Below, one piece after another: positions 17,151-25,675 of a stretch of DNA of 64,000 nucleotides; positions within the stretch are counted from its first letter, which is position 1; each line of letters starts with the position of its first letter. A model generated the notes under the pieces. The model was not told the origin of the DNA and ran no database searches. It saw only the letters and a program-made list of their open reading frames with translations. The stretch is from Larkinella arboricola. Its GTDB lineage: Bacteria > Bacteroidota > Bacteroidia > Cytophagales > Spirosomataceae. The DNA is taken from assembly GCF_003259745.1 (NCBI RefSeq), contig NZ_QLMC01000001.1, forward strand, positions 930,001-994,000, written 5' to 3'. A program made the position numbers and the translations under genes.

Positions 17151-18743
17151 TTAGGGTTGAATAACGGTAGTATGGGGTTCAGGAATAGTTGTATTTTTCT
17201 TACCGCGAAGTTTGGTGAACAGCAGACCGACCAAGAAAATCGCCAGCGTACCGATTACCATAATCATGTTTTGATGAAACGGACTGCGCAGGGCCGCATA
17301 CTCGTCGGGGATCTGGGCCGAAAACGTCATCCAGACAATCACCAACAGTCCAATCACCGTGGCCGTCCAGGCTTCGGTATTGCGGGTTTGCCGCGAGATC
17401 ATGCCCAGCAGGAACAGGCCGAGCATACCGCCCGCGAAAATACCGGACAGCATCCACCAGATATCGAGCACGCTCTTGACCCCGATCATCGCAATACCGG
17501 TAATCATGCCGAGCAAACCAAAAACTGTGGTGGCAATGTATAACAACCGCAGCGATTGCCCGCCCGATAGGTTGGGTTTCAGGTACCGTTGGTAAATATC
17601 CACCGAGAAAACCGTCGCTGACGCATTCATGCTCGAGCTGATGGTACTCATGGCCGCCGACAGAATAGCCGCTACAATCAGTCCGACGAGTCCCGCCGGA
17701 ACCCTGTTGACCATAAAGTGCGGCATGACTTTGTCGCCAAATTCGGCGGGGGTCAGCGTACTGGCCAGTTGCCGGATGGCTTCCGGGCTGCCGTTGGGCA
17801 GACGTTCTCCGGCGACCTGCATCCGGACCGCCATCAGCATATCCGGGTTGCTTTCATAATACGCGTACAGACACGAACCGAGGACAAAAAAGACGAGCGA
17901 AACCGGCACGTAGAGGTATACACACAGCCAGATGGAGCGCGTGGCTTCCTTGATGGAGGTGGTGGTGTGATACCGTTGCACGTAGTTCTGATCCATCCCG
18001 AAGTTGTTCAGGTTCATGAAAAAACCGTAGAGCAACACCACCCAGAACGTCGATTGGGTGAAGTCGGGCGCAAAACTGCCGAGACTGAATTTGTCGTCGG
18101 CTTTTCCAATTTCAACGATCTTGTCAATTCCGCCCGGCATCCCGTCAACCACCAGGTAGAGGATGATCAGCGCCCCGGCGGTTTTGATGACGCCCTGCAC
18201 CACCTCCGTCCAGATCACGGCTTCCATACCGCCCATGACGGTATAGAGAATGATGCAAATGCCGACCACAATCATGATGGTGGCCATCGGATAGCCCGTC
18301 AGCGCCTGTAAACTCAGGGCAATGCCGAAGAAAATGGAGCCCATGCGGGCCAGTTGTGTCAGAAGAAAACAAGCTACGGCGTAGGTCCGGGCCCAGGCTC
18401 CGAACCGGTGTTCCAGGTGGGTGTAGGCCGATACTTCGCCGGTATGACGGTAGAATGGCACGAAAAACCGGGCCGCGACCCAGGCCGAGAGCGGCATGGC
18501 TAAGCTGAACACAAACGAGTTCCAGTTGCTGCCGAATGCTTTGCCCGGTACACCCAGAAACGTGTTGCTGCTGAGGAAGGTAGCGTAAATGGACATACCA
18601 ATGGCCCAGCCCGGAATCTTGCCCGACGCCTTCGTAAACTGGTCGGCGCTCTTGTTGTTACGGGAGAAATAGACCCCAACGGCCACCATCCCGATCAGAT
18701 AAGCAACAATCACCAGTAAATCGATAACGGGTAGGTTTTTCAT
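17151..18743 (-). CDS. Sodium:solute symporter (SSS family)
   Basis: The 530-residue membrane protein has about 13-14 hydrophobic helices beginning with LPVIDLLVIVAYLIGMVAVGV. Family marks include FSRNNKSADQFTKASGKIPGWAIGMSIYATFLSSNTFLGVPG near residue 30-70 and the AAILSAAMSTISSSMNASATVF segment near residue 365, which corresponds to the sodium-site helix 8. Members import sugars, sialic acid, amino acids or vitamins using the sodium gradient. As first gene of a run with an NanA-superfamily aldolase, and beside sialidase-like proteins, an acidic sugar is the best guess for its substrate. An AraC regulator is transcribed divergently 202 bases away. Confidence 0.93.
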   Translation of the reverse strand: MKNLPVIDLLVIVAYLIGMVAVGVYFSRNNKSADQFTKASGKIPGWAIGMSIYATFLSSNTFLGVPGKAFGSNWNSFVFSLAMPLSAWVAARFFVPFYRHTGEVSAYTHLEHRFGAWARTYAVACFLLTQLARMGSIFFGIALSLQALTGYPMATIMIVVGICIILYTVMGGMEAVIWTEVVQGVIKTAGALIILYLVVDGMPGGIDKIVEIGKADDKFSLGSFAPDFTQSTFWVVLLYGFFMNLNNFGMDQNYVQRYHTTTSIKEATRSIWLCVYLYVPVSLVFFVLGSCLYAYYESNPDMLMAVRMQVAGERLPNGSPEAIRQLASTLTPAEFGDKVMPHFMVNRVPAGLVGLIVAAILSAAMSTISSSMNASATVFSVDIYQRYLKPNLSGGQSLRLLYIATTVFGLLGMITGIAMIGVKSVLDIWWMLSGIFAGGMLGLFLLGMISRQTRNTEAWTATVIGLLVIVWMTFSAQIPDEYAALRSPFHQNMIMVIGTLAIFLVGLLFTKLRGKKNTTIPEPHTTVIQP

Positions 18744-18945
18744 TCGGCGGGTTACGGTAATTTATCAGAATTTTTTTTAGTCTTGAGCGAAAATAACGGC
18801 TTCTTACTTAGCTTGCAAACGCGATTTTATGACTGCGCTACTAATAAATTTGATTATACTGGCAAAAATAGTCTTTAAAGTAGCTGGTGTTTTATGTAGA
18901 GTTTTCCAATCATTGTACGATTTTAGCATAAACGATTTTTAGAGA

Positions 18946-19812
18946 ATGAAGGCGCATTTTCATAAAGTACCCGTCAATGCTCAGGATTCATTCAGTGTTC
19001 GGCACGATCGAAAGCCCAATTTTGGGAACATCTGGCACTATCATCCCGAGTTGGAACTTCACTACGTTATTCAGGGGGAGGGAGTTCGGTTTATTGGCGA
19101 TAATGTCAGCAATTTTTCGGCGGGCGAAATTCTGCTCGTGGGCGAGAATCTGCCGCACACGTGGCGGTGTAACGACGCTTATTTTCAGGACAATTCCAGG
19201 TTGGAGGTGGAAGCGATTCTGATGCAGTTCCGGCCCGATTGCCTGGGTCGCGACTTCCTGAATCTGGCCGAAACCCAACCCATCCGGCGGCTTTACGAAC
19301 GGGCTTCGCAGGGGCTGCTGATTAAAGGTAAAACGGGCGAAAAAATAGCGTCGCTGCTCTACAGCGTCGTGGAAGCCCGCCCGCTGCAACGCCTGATTAT
19401 TCTGCTGTCGATTCTGGAAATTCTGTCCCAATCCGATGAACTGGAAACCATTACGTCGGAACACGCTTTTTACCAGTCGAACGAACTCGAAACCGTGCGG
19501 CTCAATAAAGTCTGTACGTATACGCTGTCGAACTACGCCAAGGAAATTACGCTGGAGGAAGTGGCGTCTATTGCCAGCCTGAGTGTGACCTCGTTCTGCC
19601 GGTATTTTAAAATGATGACGCACAAGACGTACCATGAATTTCTGACCGAAGTCCGAATCAGCCACGCGTGCCGGGCGCTGGTCGAAAACAAGCTGAGTGC
19701 GGAGGTAATCTGCTTCGATAGCGGCTTTAACAACCTGTCAAACTTTTACCGGCATTTCAAGCGCGTCAAGGGCGTGACCCCCCTCGAGTACAAACGGAAC
19801 TACCTACAGTGA
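18946..19812 (+). CDS. AraC family transcriptional regulator
   Basis: The 288-residue protein has an N-terminal cupin-like sensor region (about residues 15-130, with NIWHYHPELELHYVIQGEG typical of the sugar-responsive group). The C-terminal double helix-turn-helix (about 185-288) includes TLEEVASIASLSVTSFCRYFK and FNNLSNFYRHFKRVKGVTPLEYKR. It lies head-to-head with the symporter gene, so it very probably activates that operon in response to its substrate. A DUF3748 gene follows in the same direction. The 201-base divergent region is A+T-rich and holds no recognisable further element. Confidence 0.92.
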   Translation: MKAHFHKVPVNAQDSFSVRHDRKPNFGNIWHYHPELELHYVIQGEGVRFIGDNVSNFSAGEILLVGENLPHTWRCNDAYFQDNSRLEVEAILMQFRPDCLGRDFLNLAETQPIRRLYERASQGLLIKGKTGEKIASLLYSVVEARPLQRLIILLSILEILSQSDELETITSEHAFYQSNELETVRLNKVCTYTLSNYAKEITLEEVASIASLSVTSFCRYFKMMTHKTYHEFLTEVRISHACRALVENKLSAEVICFDSGFNNLSNFYRHFKRVKGVTPLEYKRNYLQ

Positions 19813-19919
19813 AACCGTTACAACTTCCTGTTTATGGGGATTTCTGCGTAAGGCGAATAGCCCGAAAAGGCGGCAAACCGTATACTATACACCAAAACCC
19901 TAAACCGACATCCCATTTA

Positions 19920-21293
19920 ATGAACTCCCGGATTGGCTGGCTCATTCTCGGTGCGGGTCTGCAAACCTGCGCTCCCAAACCCCACCTGACCATGAATTTT
20001 ACCGAAAAGCAACTCACGTTCGACACCAAAGGACACACTATTCATAACGCTCAGGCCTTTTCACCATCCGACGAATGGCTGGTTTACGACACCCGGAATG
20101 TGGACACCGGCATCGGCAGTACGGGATCGATTGAAATGGTGAACGTTAAAACCGGCGAGATCAAGGTCCTGTATCAAACCGAAAACCAGACCGAGTTTGG
20201 CCCCGGCGTGGGGGCGGTTACGTTTTCGCCGACCCGGAACCGGGTATTGTTTATTCACGGCATTCGAAACGCGAACCGGGAAAAACCGTATGATTTTGCC
20301 CGGCGGACGGGCGTTGCGATTGACACCGATCAGCCCGGAAAACCGATTTTTCTGGATGCCCGCGATGTGACACCACCGTTTACACCGGGGGCTTTGCGGG
20401 GCGGCACCCACGCGCACGGCTGGAGCGCCGACGGCCAGTGGATCAGCTTTACGTACAACGATTACCCGCTCGACCGATTGAGCAAAACCAACCCGGCGGT
20501 CAAGGATTTGCGCGTGGTGGGGGTGATGGCTCCGTTTGGGAAAGTAACCGTAACCGACGACGGTTCGCGGGAGAATAACGCTGGGGAATTGTTTTCGGTG
20601 GTGGTCACCCGCGTCACGGAATCGCCGAAGCCGGGCAGCGACGAAATTGATAAAGCCTTTGATGAAGGCTGGATGGGTCTGGATGGGTACCGGAAAGCAG
20701 ACGGAAGCTGGCAGAAGCGGGCGCTGGCGTTTCAGGGCAATGTGCGGAACCGGGAAGGCAAAACCGTGGCCGAAATCTTCGTGGCTGACCTCCCCGACGA
20801 CCTGACGAAAGTCGCCGACGGCCAGCCGCTGGAAGGCACCGAAACCAGTCGGCCCAACCCACCCAAAGGCGTTCAGCAGCGCCGGATTACGTTTACGGAG
20901 CACGGCGCGGAAGGTCCCCGGCACTGGCTGCGGACTACGCCCGACGGTTCGATGATCGGTTTTCTGGCGAAAGACCCGTCCGGAACGGTTCAGCTTTTTG
21001 GCGTGTCGCCCAACGGCAGCCCCATCCGGCAACTCACCCGGCAACCGTTTTCCATTCAAACTACTTTTAACTTCAGCCCGGATGGCCGTTGGGTCGCCTA
21101 TGCCGCCGACAACAGCGTGTTCATCTCCGAGGTAGCCACCGGCGAGTTTAAGCGGTTGACGCCCCGTTCGTCGGACGACGAGCAACCCCGCAACGGTATT
21201 GTCTGGTCCAACAAAGGCGATCAGATTGCGTATAACCGGTATGTGACGACAGAGAAGGGGCGGTTTTTGCAGTTGTTTTTGCTGGAGAAATAA
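19920..21293 (+). CDS. DUF3748/TolB-like beta-propeller protein
   Basis: The open frame reaches back to 19809, overlapping the AraC stop, but ATG 19920 (MNSRIGWLILGAGLQTCAP) gives a short hydrophobic leader with a lipobox-like cysteine, so I prefer a 457-residue lipoprotein. The mature part has WD40/TolB-type repeat phrases such as QAFSPSDEWLVYDTRN, AHGWSADGQWISFTYND, FNFSPDGRWVAYAAD and VWSNKGDQIAYNRY. The family is known as DUF3748 and its function is not established. Position next to the AraC/symporter cluster suggests a link to the same substrate, possibly binding it outside the cell. Confidence 0.75.
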   Translation: MNSRIGWLILGAGLQTCAPKPHLTMNFTEKQLTFDTKGHTIHNAQAFSPSDEWLVYDTRNVDTGIGSTGSIEMVNVKTGEIKVLYQTENQTEFGPGVGAVTFSPTRNRVLFIHGIRNANREKPYDFARRTGVAIDTDQPGKPIFLDARDVTPPFTPGALRGGTHAHGWSADGQWISFTYNDYPLDRLSKTNPAVKDLRVVGVMAPFGKVTVTDDGSRENNAGELFSVVVTRVTESPKPGSDEIDKAFDEGWMGLDGYRKADGSWQKRALAFQGNVRNREGKTVAEIFVADLPDDLTKVADGQPLEGTETSRPNPPKGVQQRRITFTEHGAEGPRHWLRTTPDGSMIGFLAKDPSGTVQLFGVSPNGSPIRQLTRQPFSIQTTFNFSPDGRWVAYAADNSVFISEVATGEFKRLTPRSSDDEQPRNGIVWSNKGDQIAYNRYVTTEKGRFLQLFLLEK

Positions 21294-21316
21294 CGGGAAT
21301 CAGAACGGACAAAATA

Positions 21317-21346
21317 AATGACCGGGTATTCAGATGCCCGGTCATT
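21317..21346. terminator. Hairpin between convergent genes
   Basis: AATGACCGGG and CCCGGTCATT form a 10-bp stem around TATTCAGATG, 24 bases after the DUF3748 stop. T-runs are weak, but position and strength suit a bidirectional terminator. Confidence 0.65.
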
Positions 21347-21380
21347 ATAGATCATTTGAGAAGCAATCCGATGGCTGTTA

Positions 21381-21530
21381 ATGCGTAAACCGGCTATCGG
21401 GAATGTCGGCGGGGGCTGATCCGTTCAGGCTATATTTCAATTTGAGCGTAAAACCGCCACCGCCTTCGATAAAATCCGCTTCAAACGGGTGAGCGCCTTT
21501 CTGCAAAGCCACCTGTCCGAATCGGTACCC
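21381..21530 (-). pseudogene. Relic C-terminal fragment of a PA14-like domain
   Basis: In the minus-strand frame that ends at 21378, about 48 codons read GQVALQKGAHPFEADFIEGG and on to IPDSRFTH. This closely matches the last strands of PA14-type domains at the ends of secreted Bacteroidota enzymes (the consensus is roughly alpha-L-x-aromatic-G-x-H-P-hydrophobic, FFEGGGG, then a final FxH). It has no start codon or upstream domain of its own: upstream it runs into the 3' end of the GyrI-like gene in a different frame. It appears to be the remnant of a gene whose front part was lost. Confidence 0.6.
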
Positions 21531-21990
21531 AGATTTCTTCTTCCGAATCCGGGTCATTATTTCTGTATTTCTCGCCCAGAACCTCGAAATGCGGACGGTG
21601 ATCCAGTACGTAATTGGAAGCAGGCAGCCACGTTCCGAAGATGTAATGAAACGTTTCGGCAAACTCGCTCGGTAAGCCTTTGTAGAGAAAAACCGCATAC
21701 AGGCCGTCGGGTAGGATGACGGTTTCCAGACCATCCGGAACGTGGTTGAAGTCGGCAACCTCCACCAGCGCCCATTTTTCAAATTCAGCAGTTGGGGTAA
21801 ACGTGTTGTAGTCGAACGGTTTTTCGTAGACCTGCAACGAGAACAAATCCGTCGTCACCGGATTGACGATTTCCTTCCGGCGGGGCATGAAACTTCGCCA
21901 CAATTCGCCGGTTCGGTCGTTGGCAAACGACATACGCAGTCGCTTGCCAACCAGTTTCTTTTCGGGCAGGGTTTCTATTCGAGGGGTCAT
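21481..21990 (-). CDS. GyrI-like effector-binding domain protein
   Basis: From ATG 21990 (MTPRIETLPEKKLVGKRLRM) the product has 169 residues. It is a stand-alone AraC-effector/GyrI-like domain without a DNA-binding part. Supporting segments are the start IETLPEKKLVGKRLRMSF, YAVFLYKGLPSEFAETFHYIFGTWLPAS and the conserved end EEEIWVPI. Such proteins bind small hydrophobic or cationic ligands. The family normally ends soon after the IWVPI strand. Here the frame continues for 12 more codons (RTGGFAERRSPV) that are read out of frame through the PA14 relic, so the 3' end was probably altered by a deletion. It lies 16 bases after the esterase gene in the same direction. Confidence 0.8.
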   Translation of the reverse strand: MTPRIETLPEKKLVGKRLRMSFANDRTGELWRSFMPRRKEIVNPVTTDLFSLQVYEKPFDYNTFTPTAEFEKWALVEVADFNHVPDGLETVILPDGLYAVFLYKGLPSEFAETFHYIFGTWLPASNYVLDHRPHFEVLGEKYRNNDPDSEEEIWVPIRTGGFAERRSPV

Positions 21991-22006
21991 GGTTTTTGCG
22001 GATAAC

Positions 22007-23293
22007 TCACGGTTTGGCGTGACGCATTTCGAGTCCCACCGACGTGCGGGGTTTGAAGCCCGTCCACGATTCGGCGTCGGAGTTTTCGGGCAGCGCAAGG
22101 TATTTCGCGTAATCCATTCCTTTCAGGTGGATGCCCAGAAAAGCCGTGACGAAATGCTGATTGATGTTGTTGATCCGGCGCTCGTTCCAGGCGGGTTCGG
22201 AAAAGTGCTGATAATCATCAAAGTGGCCCGGTTTGAGTGCTGCGGCTGGCGGTGGGTTGGGGGCCACGTTGTGCCGGGCGTTGATGTAGGTCAGCAAATA
22301 CCGGTCGGCGTTGACCGCACCGTCGTAAATGGCTTTGATCCCTTTTTCGTAGCCCGAAACATCGTCTTTGCTGCCCGCGACAAACATCGTCGGGAGTTTC
22401 AGCCCTGCCAGTCCTTCGGCATCCCACACCCCGCGTTCCATGCCCCAGGGGGCAAACGCTACCACGGCTTTGATGCGCGGGTCCTGCGAGGCTTTGTAGT
22501 CGGGAGCGGCCATTGTTCGCGTTTGCAAAGCCGTGCTGCCGCCGGTCAGTTGCCCGAAAAATTTGGCTGCTTGGGCGCTGAATCCGGCTCCCGCGACGTT
22601 GAGTACCCCGTATCCGCCCATCGAGTAACCAATCAGGGCGGTTTTATCGGTATTGGCGAGTCCGGCCAGAAAATGACTGGAGGTTTTAGCACTCAGGCGG
22701 GTGAGTTCATCCAGCACAAACAGATCGTCGAGCGGGCGGTTGAGTAGGGTACTGGGAAAGCCGCCCAGGTCGCGGTAAGTCGATTCGGTATGGTCGATGG
22801 CTACCACCACATAGCCTTTGGACGCCAGATTTTCGGTCAGATACGTCAGCAAAAACCGGGAGCCGGGGTAGCCGTGCGAAACAATCACCAGCGGGTACGC
22901 TCCTCCGCCCGCATCAGGCTCGGCATCCCGCAATGCCCGGCCCGTGAACGAGAATGGAACCAGCGGACGCTTGGGGTCGTTGGCGCGGCCCAGCACTTCT
23001 TCGTACGTTACCCGTTGGGCTTTACCCGCCGGTATGCGGGCCGGGTACCAGACCTCAAGGGTTAGCGGCCGGTCGTAAACCGGGCTTTTTCCATCTTTGG
23101 TACGCAGCACATCCACCTGCGCCTTGTGCGTGAGTTTCAGCGTCCGAACGCCAACACCGTAGGTACCACGGGCGGCCAGTTCCGGGGCATCGGGCAATGG
23201 GTCGCCGGGCAGAAAAGCGTCGGTGGTCTGGGATTGGGCGTAACAAGTGATGAGTAAAAAAAGAAACAGAAGCCGGGTTTTCAGGGTCAGCAT
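22007..23293 (-). CDS. Secreted alpha/beta hydrolase (dienelactone/PAF-acetylhydrolase-like)
   Basis: The 428-residue protein has an N-terminal signal peptide ([16 protein letters not shown]). The serine nucleophile elbow is [13 protein letters not shown] (residue about 224), the likely acid lies in [14 protein letters not shown], and the histidine in [11 protein letters not shown]. The oxyanion region precedes it at [19 protein letters not shown]. The size and the N-terminal [10 protein letters not shown] segment fit bacterial proteins related to platelet-activating-factor acetylhydrolase and dienelactone hydrolase, which cleave short esters. The substrate is unknown. The GyrI-like gene is directly downstream in the same operon. 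Confidence 0.82.
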   Translation of the reverse strand: MLTLKTRLLFLFLLITCYAQSQTTDAFLPGDPLPDAPELAARGTYGVGVRTLKLTHKAQVDVLRTKDGKSPVYDRPLTLEVWYPARIPAGKAQRVTYEEVLGRANDPKRPLVPFSFTGRALRDAEPDAGGGAYPLVIVSHGYPGSRFLLTYLTENLASKGYVVVAIDHTESTYRDLGGFPSTLLNRPLDDLFVLDELTRLSAKTSSHFLAGLANTDKTALIGYSMGGYGVLNVAGAGFSAQAAKFFGQLTGGSTALQTRTMAAPDYKASQDPRIKAVVAFAPWGMERGVWDAEGLAGLKLPTMFVAGSKDDVSGYEKGIKAIYDGAVNADRYLLTYINARHNVAPNPPPAAALKPGHFDDYQHFSEPAWNERRINNINQHFVTAFLGIHLKGMDYAKYLALPENSDAESWTGFKPRTSVGLEMRHAKP

Positions 23294-23405
23294 AGCGCGT
23301 GTAAGCGGAGATTGGTCAAACGGTCTTCAAATTACAAATTACGCGAAGTAAACGTACACGCGACTTCGCAAATCCGTACTTTAGCGGCCCGTAAAAGCTA
23401 GTTGC

Positions 23406-23753
23406 ATGTATACCTTATACGCCATTCCGAATTGCGATACCGTAAAAAAAGCCCGCACCTGGCTGGCCGGGCGCGGCATTGACTACCAGTTTCACGATTA
23501 CAAAAAACAGGGCATCGACCGACCTACGATTGAACACTGGCTGACACAAAAGCCGTGGGAGGAACTCGTCAACCGCGTCGGAACCACCTGGAAAAAAATA
23601 CCCGAACCGGAAAGACCCACGGACGCTGAAGCCGCCATTGCCTTGATGATGGAAAAGCCGTCGGTAATTCGTCGCCCGCTGATCGAAGCGGAGGGGAAAA
23701 TAATTGCGCTCGGTTTTAAACCGGATGACTACCAAAATGTGTTCTCTAACTAG
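23406..23753 (+). CDS. ArsC/Spx-like reductase (YffB family)
   Basis: The 115-residue protein has a thioredoxin-like fold and belongs to the YffB branch of the arsenate-reductase-like family. It has a single cysteine in YAIPNCDTVKKARTWL (Cys10) and the family segments YQFHDYKKQGID, WEELVNRVGTTWKKI and SVIRRPLIEAEGKIIALGF. The RP motif in IRRPLIE is kept. YffB-type proteins are thought to use glutathione or related thiols; real arsenate reduction has not been established for them. A truncated hemoglobin gene starts 20 bases downstream, so the two are probably co-expressed. Confidence 0.9.
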   Translation: MYTLYAIPNCDTVKKARTWLAGRGIDYQFHDYKKQGIDRPTIEHWLTQKPWEELVNRVGTTWKKIPEPERPTDAEAAIALMMEKPSVIRRPLIEAEGKIIALGFKPDDYQNVFSN

Positions 23754-23773
23754 AGCATCTTTTGAAATTCGGT

Positions 23774-24175
23774 ATGAGTAAACGAACGCTGGATACACCG
23801 GAAGACATTCGTTTTCTGGTGGATTCGTTTTATGAGAAAGTGCAGGCCGACGACTTTATCGGCCCGGTTTTTACCGACGTCGCCCACGTTGACTGGTCGA
23901 AACATTTGCCCAAAATGTACGCCTTCTGGGAGAACATCATCCTGGGTAACAACGCTTACCAGGGCCACCCGTTCCGTCCCCATCTGCTGATCAACCAGCA
24001 GCACACGCTGACCCTCGACCACTTCGAACGCTGGCTGAAGCTGTTTGCCGAGACGTTGACGGAGCATTTTGAAGGGACCAACGCCGAACTGACCCGGCAG
24101 CGGGCCACGCAGATTGCGCTGGTCTGGAACAACAAATTTGACTACATCAACAACGATTCGTACATGAGCAAATAA
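23774..24175 (+). CDS. Group III truncated hemoglobin
   Basis: From ATG 23774 (a TTG lies four codons earlier) the product has 133 residues. It matches group III truncated globins: LVDSFYEKVQADDFIGPVF near the start, LPKMYAFWENIILGNNAYQG around the E-helix and distal pocket, and GHPFRPHLLI, which should supply the proximal histidine. These heme proteins bind oxygen and NO, and several have been linked to nitrosative or peroxide stress. It follows the YffB-like gene closely, and a flavin reductase gene converges on it from the other strand. Confidence 0.93.
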   Translation: MSKRTLDTPEDIRFLVDSFYEKVQADDFIGPVFTDVAHVDWSKHLPKMYAFWENIILGNNAYQGHPFRPHLLINQQHTLTLDHFERWLKLFAETLTEHFEGTNAELTRQRATQIALVWNNKFDYINNDSYMSK

Positions 24176-24262
24176 TCAGCCCAACGGTTGATTTTTGGGG
24201 CGTCGGCAGCAATCACGGCCATCCGTCACGTTGCTCCTGACGGGTTTGGTAAATGCTGCTTT

Positions 24263-24910
24263 TTATGCCTGATCTCCAGCCGAAAAATCGGGCATGGTTT
24301 GCGGGCGGGCGTACGGAAACTGCCCCAGCTTGGTCAGTCTATAGTAGCTGTTAAGGCCCGAAATACCGACATCGTTGACGCGACTGAGGTCAAAATGTCC
24401 TTCTTCATCAATAGCTTCGTCGGGTACAATCAGGTGTTCAATCTGACCGATAATCAACATTGTTCCGTTGATCTCAATGGGCAGACCCTGCAAAAATTTC
24501 AGCCCTATTTTCAGCGAGCTTTCCTGCACAAACGGAGCCGGGAAACCGGCCAGGTATTCTTCCGTAAAATGGCACTGGTCAAACTCCGACTCTTCTTTTT
24601 TGAATTTGGCCGAAGTATAGTGCGCCCGTTCCATGAAATCCTCGTGGACGTGGTTGATGGTGTAATAGCCGGTTTCGAGAATGTTTTCGTAGGTATGCTG
24701 GCCCGCATCGCGCTCCGGTCTGAGTACAAAGCCGAGCAGGGCCGGATTGCTCCCCAAATGAACCACCGAACTAAAAATTGCCAGATTTGATTGCTGCTTA
24801 CCGGAAACCGTGCCGATCAGGTTCGCCGGTTTAATGCCGGTAACGGAATTGATGATGTTGAGCCGCCGGATTCGCTCGGTATTGTCAAGGTCTTCTTTCG
24901 TTAAATGCAT
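24263..24910 (-). CDS. Flavin reductase family protein
   Basis: From ATG 24910 (MHLTKEDLDNTERIRR) the product has 215 residues and a split-barrel flavin-binding fold. Family marks are NSVTGIKPANLIGTVSGKQQSNLAIFSS, GFVLRPERDAGQHTYENILETG and the helix after YTINHV. It lacks the short pattern of HpaC and resembles FMN-binding split-barrel proteins common in Bacteroidota. It may supply reduced flavin or reduce heme proteins. Its end converges on the truncated hemoglobin gene, which makes a redox partnership possible but not shown. Confidence 0.88.
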   Translation of the reverse strand: MHLTKEDLDNTERIRRLNIINSVTGIKPANLIGTVSGKQQSNLAIFSSVVHLGSNPALLGFVLRPERDAGQHTYENILETGYYTINHVHEDFMERAHYTSAKFKKEESEFDQCHFTEEYLAGFPAPFVQESSLKIGLKFLQGLPIEINGTMLIIGQIEHLIVPDEAIDEEGHFDLSRVNDVGISGLNSYYRLTKLGQFPYARPQTMPDFSAGDQA

Positions 24911-25077
24911 AATGGTTTGGGATAAACCGTGTTTTGAGCAGGGCGCGTTTCGCACGGCTTGATTAACTGCTTTTCATAACGTAAAGTTTAGCCCGAAGGT
25001 TAGGCATTATGTCGTATGTGTCGTCTTTTGCCCGTTTTTTTACGCCTTCTGCTATCCCTTGTATGGCGGAGTTCTGG

Positions 25078-25085
25078 TAGTTTTG
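25078..25085 (+). promoter_or_regulatory. Candidate -7 box of the 25.1-26.7 kb operon
   Basis: TAGTTTTG fits TAnnTTTG, 24 bases before the start codon at 25109. A possible -33 TTG at 25059-25061 is spaced slightly short. Confidence 0.45.
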
Positions 25086-25108
25086 CGCTGATAAACAACT
25101 AGATACTT

Positions 25109-25675
25109 ATGAAAAGCGCTCTTTGCCGGGTAGCGGGTTTCCTGTTGATGGGATGCCTGACTGCTCAGGCCCAGCAACTACGAGTGGCTTACTTCGGCGA
25201 AACCGTCACGCACTACGGTTTGAAAGTTGCTTACGAATACCCGCTGATTAGTCGCGTCAAATCCAGTAATAACGCCCGAAAAGAATTTCTGATTACGCCC
25301 GGGCTGGCGGTCTATAACCATCCGCATAACCACGTTGGGGTCGTCTTCTCGCCCGAACTGGCCTACCAGCGAACCGGTCGGCGCGGTGGTGTTTTTGAGG
25401 TCGGTCTTTCCAATTCCTATTTGCGGTATTTTCTGGCCGGGCAAACCTTCGAAGTTGGTGAAAATGGCGCGTTCCGGCGGGTCAGAATGGCGGGGCGCGG
25501 AGCCTATCTGCCCACGGTTTCGGTGGGTTTTGGCCGGGATTTGTCTGTTCGGCACAACCGCTCGCTGGCCTGGTATGCCCGGCTGAACCTGATGCAGCAA
25601 CGGCCTTACAATGCCTCCCAGTTATACCGCTTCGGTATCGAATGTGGAATCCGTAAACCGCTGAAACGCAAATGA
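25109..25675 (+). CDS. Secreted beta-rich protein of unknown function
   Basis: I do not recognise this 188-residue product. It has a signal peptide (RVAGFLLMGCLTAQAQ) and alternating hydrophobic strands with many aromatic residues, for example GLKVAYEYPLI, HVGVVFSPELAYQ and RSLAWYARLNLMQQ. These suggest a small beta-barrel, possibly in the outer membrane. The stop codon overlaps the next start (ATGA at 25672-25675), so it is translationally coupled to an iminopeptidase-like lipoprotein. Confidence 0.6.
   Translation: MKSALCRVAGFLLMGCLTAQAQQLRVAYFGETVTHYGLKVAYEYPLISRVKSSNNARKEFLITPGLAVYNHPHNHVGVVFSPELAYQRTGRRGGVFEVGLSNSYLRYFLAGQTFEVGENGAFRRVRMAGRGAYLPTVSVGFGRDLSVRHNRSLAWYARLNLMQQRPYNASQLYRFGIECGIRKPLKRK

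Noticed and set aside
20061-21185. 374-codon minus-strand frame opposite the DUF3748 gene
   Set aside because: Complementary-frame shadow, Arg/His/Val-rich translation without domains.
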